Translations under genes and position numbers: made by a program
Notes under the pieces: model-generated
What the model saw: the letters and a program-made list of their open reading frames with translations, nothing else
The model's database searches: none
What the model was told of the DNA's origin: nothing
Part shown: one piece after another, positions 39,098 to 47,135 of the stretch
Numbering within the stretch: the stretch's first letter is position 1
Layout: every line of letters starts with the position of its first letter
Assembly: GCA_904395865.1 (NCBI GenBank)
Contig: CAJFNY010000034.1
Location: forward strand, 1 to 47,738
DNA: 47,738 bases
From: an uncultured Oscillospiraceae bacterium
GTDB taxonomy: Bacteria; Bacillota; Clostridia; Oscillospirales; Oscillospiraceae
Direction of reading: 5' to 3'

Positions 39098-40761
39098 CAG
39101 TAGCCTCCCGTGGAGGTGACGACCATAGTGCCGCCGTCCATCCCTCCGCCGCCCATGGGCATGCCGCCGAAGAAGAAGCTGCCGCCGGAGCTGGTCTGGA
39201 TGTACGCAATCTGATCGCCCTCCTGCAGGCCGGAGGTGATTTCAATGTAGTCGTCGTTGCTGTTGCCCACGGTGACCTCCACGTACTCATAGCCCACGGG
39301 CAGGCCCTCGGCGTTGCCCTCCTGGGCAGACGTCTCGCTGTCCGTCCTGACGAGCACCAGGTTGCCGCGGCTCACGGCCGAAACCGGCACCGACAGTACG
39401 CCCCGGCTCTCCGAGACGACCACCGACGCGTCCACATTCATGCCCGGCAGCAGCCCGTCGGCCTCGTCGATCTGCACCGTCACCGGGTAGGAGGTGACGC
39501 CGCCGGTGGTGGTGCCGTTGATGCTGACCTTCGTCACGACGCCGGTGAACGTCTGTCCCTCCAGGGCGTCGGCGGTGATCTGCACCGTCTGGCCCACCTG
39601 CACCTGGCTGATATCCAGCTCATCCACCTGCATGGTGAACGTCAGGTAGCTCAGGTCGAAGATCGTGCACAGCTGGCTTCCGGTCTCCAGATTGTCGCCC
39701 TGCTTGTACGTCTTGTCGACGATGGTGCCGTCGATGGGCGACTGGATGGTGTAGTTCTCCAGCGTGTCCTGCTGGTTCTCCAGGCTCAGCTGGGCGTCCT
39801 CTACCTGATCGGCCGCGCTCTCCACCTGGTCCGACAGCGTGTCGCTGGACAGCACCACCAGGGTCTGGCCGGCGGACACCGTGTCGCCTTCCGAAACCGG
39901 CAGCGAGGCCACCTGGCCGGAGACCTTCGCCGTCACGTTCTTCTCCGCCTGATACTCGAAGGTGCCGCTCTGGGCGCAGGCCGAGGCGCCGACGGTGGCC
40001 GTGGCCTGGGTGGCGCTGGTGATGGCGCCGGGATTCGTCACCTGGATCGTAACCATCCGGACGATCCGGTTGCCGGTGAGCACCGTGTCCGCGGCGCTGA
40101 CGGCCGTGACCGTGCCGGTCAGGGTCTCGTAGGAGCCGTCCACCGTCACCAGGGCCGACTGCCCCACAGAGAACGACGCGGCCTCGTCCGCGGGGAAGGG
40201 AAGCTCAAGGGTCATGGTGCTGCTGTCGCGGACCGTGGCCACCACCTGGCCCACGGCCACGTCGTCACCCACCTCCACCTGCAGATCCACCACCTGGCCG
40301 GCGGCCGTGGAGGCGACGTTCAGGTCGGCCAGGCTCTCCTGGGCCTGGTTGTACGCCCGCTGCGCCTGCTCCAGTGTGTTCTGCGCCCGCTCCAGGCCGG
40401 TGGAGGCATCGGAGCTGTCCACGGTATAGAGGACATCGTCCTTGCTGACCGTGTCGCCCTCCTCAAAGTCGGCGGAGAGGATCTCGCCGCTGATGAGGCT
40501 CGTGACGGTGTAGGAATCCGCCGGCTCCAGCGTGCCGGAGTATGAAAGCTCCGTGACGATGTCGCGGGTCTGCACCGTGTCCTCGGTGTAGAGACTGACA
40601 TCCTGGCTGCCGCCGCTCCGGGGCGACAGCAGCCGAATCGCCGCCACAGCCACCACGGCGACCACAGCGACGATCAGCACAATTCTGACGACCCGCTTTT
40701 TCCGCATCGGCTGAGGTGCCGTGGCCGTGCCGCCCTCCGCCTGTTTTTTGCGAAAACCCAT
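39097..40761 (-). CDS. Membrane-fusion/adaptor protein of the ABC exporter (MacA-like)
   Basis: 554 aa. After a basic start (PMRKKRVVR) there is one TM (about 25-42). Then come a biotinyl-lipoyl half, a coiled-coil hairpin (ERAQNTLEQAQRAYNQAQESL), a second lipoyl half and coiled coil (DQVEDAQLSLENQQDTLENY), and beta-barrel and MPD regions. The C-terminus is Gly/Met-rich (FFFGGMPMGGGGMDGG). Two lipoyl and coiled-coil sets are more than the usual single set. ATG 40761 follows AAAGGACGG; the longer frame to 40890 overlaps the regulatory repeats. It heads the exporter operon. Confidence 0.92.
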   Translation of the reverse strand: MGFRKKQAEGGTATAPQPMRKKRVVRIVLIVAVVAVVAVAAIRLLSPRSGGSQDVSLYTEDTVQTRDIVTELSYSGTLEPADSYTVTSLISGEILSADFEEGDTVSKDDVLYTVDSSDASTGLERAQNTLEQAQRAYNQAQESLADLNVASTAAGQVVDLQVEVGDDVAVGQVVATVRDSSTMTLELPFPADEAASFSVGQSALVTVDGSYETLTGTVTAVSAADTVLTGNRIVRMVTIQVTNPGAITSATQATATVGASACAQSGTFEYQAEKNVTAKVSGQVASLPVSEGDTVSAGQTLVVLSSDTLSDQVESAADQVEDAQLSLENQQDTLENYTIQSPIDGTIVDKTYKQGDNLETGSQLCTIFDLSYLTFTMQVDELDISQVQVGQTVQITADALEGQTFTGVVTKVSINGTTTGGVTSYPVTVQIDEADGLLPGMNVDASVVVSESRGVLSVPVSAVSRGNLVLVRTDSETSAQEGNAEGLPVGYEYVEVTVGNSNDDYIEITSGLQEGDQIAYIQTSSGGSFFFGGMPMGGGGMDGGTMVVTSTGGY

Positions 40762-40838
40762 CGTTTTCCGTCCTTTCCCGGCCCATGGCCGCATCGAAAA
40801 ATCGCTGCGTCTACCATAGCACAAACGGATCCGCAACT

Positions 40839-40860
40839 TTGTCAACAAATTGTAAACAAT
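40839..40860. promoter_or_regulatory. Tandem 11-mer direct repeats ahead of the exporter operon
   Basis: TTGTCAACAAA (40839-40849) and TTGTAAACAAT (40850-40860) abut exactly. A direct repeat with an 11-bp period is typical of OmpR/PhoB-family response-regulator sites. On the minus strand the first copy provides a TTGACA that could act as -35, though a well-spaced -10 was not found. It lies about 80-100 bp upstream of the adaptor start. Confidence 0.5.
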
Positions 40861-40890
40861 ATCTGAAACCGCGTGCATTTGCTTGTACAT

Positions 40891-40908
40891 TCTGACAAAT
40901 CTGTCAAA
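40891..40908. repeat. Second tandem repeat, TCTGACAAA / TCTGTCAAA
   Basis: Two 9-mers with one difference, directly abutting, 30 bp beyond the 11-mers. They may belong to the same control region. Confidence 0.45.
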
Positions 40909-40915
40909 TACAAAA

Positions 40916-40944
40916 CGCCGCCGCAGCCAATGGCTGCGGCGGCG
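40916..40944 (-). terminator. Terminator of the aminotransferase gene
   Basis: 13-bp stem (40916-40928 with 40932-40944), AAT loop, TTTTG on the minus strand. Confidence 0.8.
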
Positions 40945-40961
40945 CGCTCACCCTGCCGGGA

Positions 40962-42152
40962 TCAGCGGCGGTTGTAGGCCTCGATGCCCTTGCCCAGGAG
41001 CTCTATGGCCCGCTCCAGGTCGGCGCAGTTGAGCACGTAGGCGATGCGGATCTCGTTGCGGCCCTTGCCGGGCGTGGCGTAGAAGCTGGCACCGGGAGCG
41101 AACATGACGGTCTCGCCGCGATCCGAGAACTCCTGCAGCAGGAACGCCTGGAAGGCGTCGGCGTCGTCAATGGGCAGCGCCGCCATCAGATAGAAGGCGC
41201 CGTGGGGCTCCTCGCAGATGACGCCGGGGATCTGCTTCAGGCAGCGCATGACCGTGTCCCGGCGGCGCTTGTACTCCTCGCGCGTCTCGTCAAAGTAGCC
41301 GGGGTCGATGCCGTACAGGGCGGCGGCGCCCACCTGGTCCATGGTGGCCACGGCCAGGCGGCCCTGGCAGAATTTCATGCACTGCTGCATCAGCTCCCGG
41401 TTCCGGGAGATCAGCGCGCCGACGCGGGCGCCGCAGGCCGAGAAGCGCTTGGAGATGGAGTCCACCACCACCACGTTGTCGGCCGCGTCGCCGAAGGACA
41501 GCATCGTCCGCAGGCCCTCGCCGCCGTACGTGAATTCGCGGTACACCTCGTCGGAGATCAGGTACAGGTTGTGCGCCCGGGCCACGTCCTTGAGCATCGC
41601 CATCTCCTCCGGCCGGAGGATGACGCCGGTGGGGTTGCCGGGGTTCGTGATCAGCAGGGCGCGGGTACGCTCGTTGATGAGCGCCTCGAACTTCGCCCGG
41701 TCGGCGTAGCGATAGCCCTCCTCGGGGCGGGTGGGCACCGGGCGGATGACGCCGCCGGCAGCGTAGATGAAGGTGCTGTAGTTGGGATAGAACGGCTCGG
41801 GAATGATGACCTCGTCGCCCGGGTCGAGGATCGACAGCATCAGCATCATCAGCGCCTCGCTGCCGCCGGTGGAGATCAGCACATCGTCCTGCTCCAGCGG
41901 CACCCCCAGCCGCGCATAGTAGCCGCGGACCGCATCGATCAGGGTCGGCACACCCGGGGACTCCGCATAGGCCAGCACCGGGGAGGCGAAGTTCTTGACG
42001 ACGTCGAAAAAGGCGGGCGGCGTCGGAATGTCAGGCTGGCCGATGTTCAGATGGTAAATCTTCGTGCCGCGGGCCTTGGCCTCCACCGCCATGGGATGAA
42101 ACTTCCGCATGGGCGAGAGGCCGCACCGCTGCGCCTTCTGAGAGATGTGCAT
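40962..42152 (-). CDS. Class I/II PLP aminotransferase (aspartate/aromatic type)
   Basis: 396 aa. Fold-type I blocks are present: HLNIGQPDIPTP, SPGVPTLIDAVRGYYAR, STGGSEALMMLMLSILDPGDEVIIPEPFYPNY, ITNPGNPTG, SDEVYREFTYGG and DSISKRFSACGARVG with the PLP Lys. IRIAYVLN holds the substrate-carboxylate Arg. It transfers amino groups between amino and 2-oxo acids; the substrate cannot be fixed from sequence. ATG 42152 is preferred over ATG 42158 because AGGGGA lies 8 bp upstream. It has its own promoter and terminator, so it is monocistronic. Confidence 0.93.
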   Translation of the reverse strand: MHISQKAQRCGLSPMRKFHPMAVEAKARGTKIYHLNIGQPDIPTPPAFFDVVKNFASPVLAYAESPGVPTLIDAVRGYYARLGVPLEQDDVLISTGGSEALMMLMLSILDPGDEVIIPEPFYPNYSTFIYAAGGVIRPVPTRPEEGYRYADRAKFEALINERTRALLITNPGNPTGVILRPEEMAMLKDVARAHNLYLISDEVYREFTYGGEGLRTMLSFGDAADNVVVVDSISKRFSACGARVGALISRNRELMQQCMKFCQGRLAVATMDQVGAAALYGIDPGYFDETREEYKRRRDTVMRCLKQIPGVICEEPHGAFYLMAALPIDDADAFQAFLLQEFSDRGETVMFAPGASFYATPGKGRNEIRIAYVLNCADLERAIELLGKGIEAYNRR

Positions 42153-42219
42153 TTCCATTTCCCCTATCGTGATATGATCGTGCCGGCAAAGCGGCCCGGA
42201 AAAGGTGACAGTTTCGTAA

Positions 42220-42248
42220 ATGATACCACATTTCCCCCCATTTGTCCA
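42220..42248 (-). promoter_or_regulatory. Promoter of the aminotransferase gene
   Basis: Minus strand TGGACA (42248-42243), 17-bp spacer, TATCAT (42225-42220). Confidence 0.7.
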
Positions 42249-42263
42249 GCGCCGCCCCCGCAG

Positions 42264-42292
42264 TTGACAGGAGCCGGAAAAATCTCTAAAAT
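42264..42292 (+). promoter_or_regulatory. Near-consensus promoter of the 309-aa orphan gene
   Basis: TTGACA (42264-42269), 17-bp spacer, TAAAAT (42287-42292). The divergent aminotransferase promoter begins 15 bp away. Confidence 0.85.
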
Positions 42293-42342
42293 AGAGACGA
42301 TCGTTGAGATTTCGAAGGTTTCCAGACGGGAGGACGCACACC

Positions 42343-43272
42343 ATGGATCAGAAAGCGCTGACCCCGCAGGCGTGCCGGGAGGTTCTCCGGGACATCTGCG
42401 GGCTGGAGCTCTCGTGCTACCGGCAGGAGCAGCTCCTTCGGGAGCTCCGCAGCAAGACGGCACAGCTCCAGCACAGTGTCCAGGTCCTGTCCGGCAGCGC
42501 GGAGAAGCCGCCCCGGCAGGCCGTCTCGACGCCGGTGGCCGTTCTGCTCACGCTGGTGGCCGATCTGATCCTGGCGCTGTCCGGCTGCACCGTGGGCGGT
42601 CTCGCCGGTCTGCTGGTACGATTCGTGGGCGGCGCCTTCGGCTTCCGGGCCTCGTACCTCTACTGCGCGGCCGCCGGTGCCGTCGCCGGCTACGTGATCG
42701 CCTACGTCATTCTCGTGTACCGGCACCGGAAGAACATCCGCGCCAACGCCGCGCTGCGGCAGGACTTTCCCAACCAGCTGGCCGCCTACGAGCGCCACCA
42801 GGCGGAGAAGCAGGCGCTGATTGACGCCCGCAAGGCCCAGATTGAAGCCCTGCCGGCCCGCATCGAGGCGTGTGAGCGGGAGCTGGGGGAGAGCCGCTCC
42901 CTGCTGGAGCAGCTCTACGCGCTGGACGCGCTGCCCATGGAGTACCGCGGCCTGGTGCCCGCGTGCACGGTCTGGTCGTACGTGAAGTCCGGCCGCTGCG
43001 CCACGGCGGCGCGTGCCTGCGCCCAGTACGACGCCGACCGCAAAACCGGCGCCGTGTTCACGAGCCTGGAGGTCATCCTGGAAAACCCGGATAGCGCAGG
43101 CCCCGCGCAGCAGGCCATCGTGTCCGCTGTCCGGCGGAGCGATCAGTCCCTGGAGTCGCTCCACACGGCCTTCGAGGAGACCCGCGAGGGCCCGGCGCTG
43201 GACGCCCTGCTGGACGGCGCCGCCAAAGACAACGCCGCCGTCCGCACCCGATTGCAGAAGCTGCAGGCGTAA
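42343..43272 (+). CDS. Orphan membrane protein with coiled coil
   Basis: 309 aa; no family recognised. An N-terminal cytoplasmic helix (LSCYRQEQLLRELRSKTAQL) leads to two TM segments (about 62-85 and 108-127). Then come a basic stop RHRK, a coiled coil (about 150-195, ERHQAEKQALIDARKAQIEAL) and a helical C-terminal domain with Ala and paired charges. The topology suggests both ends are inside. GGGAGG precedes ATG 42343. The near-consensus promoter implies high expression. It stands alone between a divergent aminotransferase and a terminator. Confidence 0.75.
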   Translation: MDQKALTPQACREVLRDICGLELSCYRQEQLLRELRSKTAQLQHSVQVLSGSAEKPPRQAVSTPVAVLLTLVADLILALSGCTVGGLAGLLVRFVGGAFGFRASYLYCAAAGAVAGYVIAYVILVYRHRKNIRANAALRQDFPNQLAAYERHQAEKQALIDARKAQIEALPARIEACERELGESRSLLEQLYALDALPMEYRGLVPACTVWSYVKSGRCATAARACAQYDADRKTGAVFTSLEVILENPDSAGPAQQAIVSAVRRSDQSLESLHTAFEETREGPALDALLDGAAKDNAAVRTRLQKLQA

Positions 43273-43291
43273 AGGGCATTGCACAAAAAAT

Positions 43292-43323
43292 CGCCGCCCG
43301 CATCCAAACGGATGCGGGCGGCG
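43292..43323. terminator. Bidirectional terminator between orphan genes
   Basis: 14-bp stem (43292-43305 with 43310-43323), AAAC loop. The minus strand continues ATTTTTTG and the plus strand TTCGTC. Confidence 0.88.
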
Positions 43324-43328
43324 TTCGT

Positions 43329-44768
43329 CTACTCCGCCGGCAGCAGCGGCACCGTGCAGTCCTCCCGGGGCTTCACGCGGAACCACGTCTGCCACGTCAC
43401 GTCGGCCGGCGGCGCGTCGTGCAGGGACGAGCACGCGGTGCGGACGCCGTCCGCGCCGGCCGGACCGGCCAGAAGGACCGCCACCGGGCCGTCAGCCCCG
43501 CCGATGATGCCGATGGACGCCGCGCCGTCCGGGACATCGTCCGTCCGCCGCACCGGGTCGGAGGGGACCGTGTCCCGCACGGCGAACTCCTCCGGCGGCA
43601 GCGCCGGCCACAGCGAATACGCCAAGGTCATGCAGTGCCCCGGCCAACCCGGTGAGGCCATGGACACGGTCTCCGGCCGGCAGTCCCGGACCGTCAGGGT
43701 GTACGCCGCTCCGGTGGCCGGGTGGGTCATGGGCACGGCCATGCCGGGCCTCGCCCCGGAGAACCGCGGCCCCGGCAGCTGCAGCCGCTCCGCCTCCAGC
43801 GTCAGCGTGACCGTCCGCAGCGCCCGCGGCCCCCGGGCCGTCTCCCAGGGGAAGCACAGCCGCCGGATGGCCCAGCCGCAGGCCGGGTCCAGCCGGTAAT
43901 GCTCCACGAAGGCCCGCTCCACCGGGCCATTCTCGTCGTCCCGGCCGGGAATCCAGGCCGTGCCGGAGCTGTGCCTGCAGCGGAGCGTCCGGCCGTTGAC
44001 CGTCGCGGCGGCGTTGACGTCCAGCCACAGCGGATTCTCCGCCTCCATCCGGGCCTGCTCCTCCTCCGCAGCCGTCTCCGCCCGCGGCTGCCAGCGTTCC
44101 AGGTACGCGGCCACGTCCGCCGCCTCCGCCCGGCGCAGCAGATCCACCACCAGCCCCTTGCCGCAGCGGTAAAGCGCCGGCACGAGGTACGTGCCGCCGT
44201 CCCAGCAGAACGTCCGCCCCACGGGAATCTCCCGGCCGGGCCGGCCCCTGCCGCCCCAGAGGTTCCCCTCGAACCGCACCTGCCACGGCGGCAGCGCCGC
44301 CGGCGCCTCCTCCGGTTCCGGCTCCTCCGGGTACGGCGCCAGGGACTGCAGGTACGCCCACGGGTCCTCCATGGGCGTCACACCCAGGCGCCGCAGGGCG
44401 TCCAGAGCCTTCCCCGTGTCGCCGTCCAGCGGGATCCCGGCCACGAAGTCGTCGAACTGCGCCCGGTCCCACTGCCACGCCTGCTCCAGGGCCGCCGCGT
44501 CGCCGCAGGCCAGCAGCAGCCGCAGGAGATCGGCGCCGTTCCGGGCGATGGGGTGCACTGCCTCCCCCGGCCCGTTCATGGGGCTCACAGCGTAGATCGT
44601 CTCCCCCTGCCCCGGCACCGTGCAGTAGTGGATCCCGTCCACGCCGGCATAGCCGAAAATCTCCGCCCCCGCCGGCGTGCACCAGTGGGCCGGCCCGTCG
44701 CACCACGTCACGCCCAGAGCGTCCAGGCGAACCCCGTCCTCCCGGAGCCGCTGCAGCATTGCGTCCAT
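43329..44768 (-). CDS. Orphan protein with OadB-like SIGIIGGADGP motif
   Basis: 479 aa from ATG 44768, after GGAGG. Residues 418-428 read SIGIIGGADGP, the hallmark of beta subunits of Na+-translocating decarboxylases (OadB/GcdB). Here it sits at the end of a soluble-looking protein with no matching set of TM helices. The N-terminal third looks like a leucine-rich, SMI1/SUKH-like or DUF-type globular domain (GVTWCDGPAHWCTPAGAEIFGYAG). The middle is Trp/Arg-rich with an acidic hinge (PEEPEPEEAP, about residues 145-155). I cannot assign a function. A small XRE regulator lies upstream on the same strand, 58 bp away. Confidence 0.75.
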   Translation of the reverse strand: MDAMLQRLREDGVRLDALGVTWCDGPAHWCTPAGAEIFGYAGVDGIHYCTVPGQGETIYAVSPMNGPGEAVHPIARNGADLLRLLLACGDAAALEQAWQWDRAQFDDFVAGIPLDGDTGKALDALRRLGVTPMEDPWAYLQSLAPYPEEPEPEEAPAALPPWQVRFEGNLWGGRGRPGREIPVGRTFCWDGGTYLVPALYRCGKGLVVDLLRRAEAADVAAYLERWQPRAETAAEEEQARMEAENPLWLDVNAAATVNGRTLRCRHSSGTAWIPGRDDENGPVERAFVEHYRLDPACGWAIRRLCFPWETARGPRALRTVTLTLEAERLQLPGPRFSGARPGMAVPMTHPATGAAYTLTVRDCRPETVSMASPGWPGHCMTLAYSLWPALPPEEFAVRDTVPSDPVRRTDDVPDGAASIGIIGGADGPVAVLLAGPAGADGVRTACSSLHDAPPADVTWQTWFRVKPREDCTVPLLPAE

Positions 44769-44826
44769 GGTCCTGCCTCCTCTTCCGTTTTCGCCAGCAT
44801 ACCACAACCGGCGCGGCCGCGCAACC

Positions 44827-45054
44827 TCAGTCGCGGAAGTCGAAGAGATCCTTGGGCTTGATCTGAAAGACCTCGCACATCTTGAACAGCAGGTCGAACG
44901 ACACGCCCACGTTCCCCAGCTCGATGGCGCTGATGTGGCTCCGCTGGATCTCCAGCATCTCGGCCAGCTCCAGCTGCGTCACCCGCAGCTTTTTGCGGTA
45001 ATAGACCACGTTCAATCCGAACTTCCGGTATTCTTCCCGGTATTGTTCCTTCAT
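44827..45054 (-). CDS. Small XRE-family DNA-binding protein
   Basis: 75 aa from ATG 45054, 8 bp after GGAGG. It is a single HTH_3 domain: FGLNVVYYRKKLRVTQLELAEMLEIQRSHISAIELG, then SFDLLFKMCEVFQIKPKDLFDF. The domain fills the whole protein, as in Cro-like regulators. It is upstream of and collinear with the SIGIIGGADGP gene and divergent from the lipoprotein gene; either may be its target. No operator dyad was identified. Confidence 0.9.
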   Translation of the reverse strand: MKEQYREEYRKFGLNVVYYRKKLRVTQLELAEMLEIQRSHISAIELGNVGVSFDLLFKMCEVFQIKPKDLFDFRD

Positions 45055-45127
45055 TCCAATCGCCTCCACCCAAAAGTGTAGAGGCATCTTCAGGAAGTAT
45101 AAACTTGCTCAAAACATCGCAGCGACG

Positions 45128-45156
45128 TTGACACAGGTCATTTTCTGTGCTACGAT
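45128..45156 (+). promoter_or_regulatory. Promoter of the lipoprotein gene
   Basis: TTGACA (45128-45133), 17-bp spacer, TGC-TACGAT (-10 at 45151-45156). Confidence 0.8.
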
Positions 45157-45213
45157 GCGATCAGCCACCGGACCCGCACGGGTCGTTTCAAAACGAGAAA
45201 GGAAGGATACAGC

Positions 45214-46005
45214 ATGAAGAGATTTCTGGCGCTCCTGCTGGCGGCGCTGATGCTCCTGACGCTGGCGGCCTGCGGCAGCGAAACCGAGGCGCCGGCTGCC
45301 GACACACCGGCGGAGGACGCATCCGGCACCGATGCGCCGGCGGAGGATGCCGGCACGGAGACGGAGCACGTCCACACGGAGGAAACGATGCCCGCCGTGG
45401 AGCCCACGTGCACCGAGACGGGCCTGACCGAGGGCGTGCGCTGCACAGAGTGCGGCGAGATCCTCGTCCCTCAGGAGACCGTGGCCGCCCTGGGCCACAC
45501 TACCGACAGCGGCACGTGTGAGCGGTGCGGCCAGACCTTCGGCGTGTGGGAGACGGCCCACTACGTGGATGAGTTCGACCAGCCCATGGAGGATGCGTGG
45601 TACTTCATCAACAACCCGTACGCCGTGGGCACGTTCAGCAACAGCGCCACCACCAACTCCGATCTGGCCGTCTACATGACGTACGACTACCAGGGGCGCA
45701 TCGCGTTCATCCTGTATGAGTACGGGCGGAGCCAGGCGAAGAACGTCTGGGACACGGACACCTACCGGGTCGTCATGCGCACGCCGGACGGGACGGACTC
45801 GGAGATGCAGGGGTACTTCTACGAGAACGGCGACCGCCTGGTCCTGGACGACGACTACGTGGACGACGTGATCGCCGCCATGACGAGTCAGGAGGAGGTC
45901 AGCTTCTACCTGCAGAGCGGCCGCTTCGAGACGACCAGCTACCTGTTCACCGTGGACACCGCCGGCTTCGCCGAGGAGTACGCCGCCGTCCAGCCGGCGG
46001 CGTGA
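45214..46005 (+). CDS. Zinc-ribbon-containing lipoprotein
   Basis: 263 aa. Signal peptide with lipobox Leu-Ala-Ala-Cys20. An acidic, Pro/Ala-rich linker with an imperfect repeat (PAADTPAEDA / DAPAEDAGT) spans 23-50. Cys66, Cys77, Cys80, Cys102 and Cys105, with His52, His54 and His95, form CTECG and CERCG knuckles in the phrase PTCTETGLTEGVRCTECGEI, a pattern known from many Firmicutes surface proteins. The C-terminal 150 residues (FGVWETAHYVDEFDQPMEDAWYF and on) form a beta-rich domain that I do not recognise. It is anchored outside the membrane; ligand unknown. GAAAGGAAGG precedes the ATG. Confidence 0.88.
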   Translation: MKRFLALLLAALMLLTLAACGSETEAPAADTPAEDASGTDAPAEDAGTETEHVHTEETMPAVEPTCTETGLTEGVRCTECGEILVPQETVAALGHTTDSGTCERCGQTFGVWETAHYVDEFDQPMEDAWYFINNPYAVGTFSNSATTNSDLAVYMTYDYQGRIAFILYEYGRSQAKNVWDTDTYRVVMRTPDGTDSEMQGYFYENGDRLVLDDDYVDDVIAAMTSQEEVSFYLQSGRFETTSYLFTVDTAGFAEEYAAVQPAA

Positions 46006-46032
46006 CGGCCGCAAATACGCACATCAGCACAG

Positions 46033-46074
46033 GGGAGGGAATCGCGGTCATCCGCGACTCCCTCCCTGACTTTT
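46033..46074 (+). terminator. Terminator of the lipoprotein gene
   Basis: 15-bp stem with one mismatch (46033-46047 with 46052-46066), TCAT loop, then TGACTTTT. The gap 46006-46262 otherwise holds only the next promoter. Confidence 0.75.
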
Positions 46075-46210
46075 CACCCGCCCGACCTTCCCGTACCAGA
46101 ATCCCAACGTACTTCCCTGGCAGCACCGCTTGCGCATGAGAAGCTCCGGCAGGGGCTGTCCCTGCCGGGCCCGATTCCCGTCAGACGGGCCACAGGTCAG
46201 CGTCAACCCC

Positions 46211-46239
46211 TTGCTTTTCCCGCCGGGCTGTGCCACAAT
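46211..46239 (+). promoter_or_regulatory. Promoter of the pseudouridine synthase gene
   Basis: TTGCTT (46211-46216), 17-bp spacer, TGC-CACAAT (-10 at 46234-46239). Confidence 0.55.
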
Positions 46240-46262
46240 GGCATGGGAAAGGAGGTGCCGGA

Positions 46263-47135
46263 ATGGTTCTCACGCACACCGTCGTTCACGCCGCGCCGCT
46301 GGGGCAGGTGCTCCGGCGGGAGCTGGGTCTGTCCGCCACGCAGGTGCGGGTCGGGAAGGCCGCCGGCGCCTTCCGGATCAACGGCGTCCCCGCCTTCGTG
46401 AACGCGCCGGCCGTCCCCGGCGACGTGGTCACGGCCGTGCTGGAGGAATCGCCGCCGGCCTTTCCGGCGGAGGACGGGCCCCTGGCGATCCTGTACGAGG
46501 ACGAGGCCCTGCTGGCCGTGGACAAGCCGGCGGGGCTCTGGTGCCACCCCACCGCCTCCCGCCTCACCGGGACGCTGGCCAACCGTGCGGCCGGGTACTT
46601 CGCCGCCACGGGCCAGCCCTGCGGCATCCACCTGGCCACCCGGCTGGACCGGGACACCTTCGGCGTCGTTCTGCTGGCCAAGCACGCCCACATCCACGGG
46701 CTTCTGAACCGGCTCCAGGCCGGCGGGCAGCTTCGCAAGACGTACCTGGCCACTGTGTCCGGCGCGCCCCCGGCCGTGGCCGGCACCGTGGACGCCCCCA
46801 TCGCCCGCCGCGGCGGCCGCAGCCTCCTGCGGGAGATCCGCCCCGACGGCCAGCCGGCCCGCACCGAATACCGGCTTCTCGACCGTTCTGGGGATTATGC
46901 GCTGCTGGAGCTGCGGCCGGTCACGGGCCGGACGCACCAGCTGCGGGTTCACTGCGCGTCCCTGGGCTGCCCGATTCTCGGTGACCGGGACTACGGCCGC
47001 GGCGAGCCCTGCGGCCTGCAGCTGTGCGCCGCCGCGCTGGCGCTGCCCCATCCGCTGACCGGCGTGCCGCTGGAGCTCCGTTCCCGGCAGCGGCCGCGCT
47101 TCCCTGCGTCAAATTTTTTGCCGTCAAACGGTTGA
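46263..47135 (+). CDS. RluA/RluD-family pseudouridine synthase
   Basis: 290 aa. A short N-terminal S4-like region is followed by the catalytic fold: AILYEDEALLAVDKPAGLWCHPT, HLATRLDRDTFGVVLLAK with the catalytic Asp (usually His-Arg-Leu-Asp; here Thr replaces the His), RKTYLATVSG, and LRPVTGRTHQLRVHCASLGCPILGD. It isomerises uridine to pseudouridine in rRNA or tRNA; the target site is unknown. ATG 46263 follows AAAGGAGG by 7 bp, a near-perfect ribosome site. Its stop lies inside the -35 box of pta. Confidence 0.92.
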   Translation: MVLTHTVVHAAPLGQVLRRELGLSATQVRVGKAAGAFRINGVPAFVNAPAVPGDVVTAVLEESPPAFPAEDGPLAILYEDEALLAVDKPAGLWCHPTASRLTGTLANRAAGYFAATGQPCGIHLATRLDRDTFGVVLLAKHAHIHGLLNRLQAGGQLRKTYLATVSGAPPAVAGTVDAPIARRGGRSLLREIRPDGQPARTEYRLLDRSGDYALLELRPVTGRTHQLRVHCASLGCPILGDRDYGRGEPCGLQLCAAALALPHPLTGVPLELRSRQRPRFPASNFLPSNG

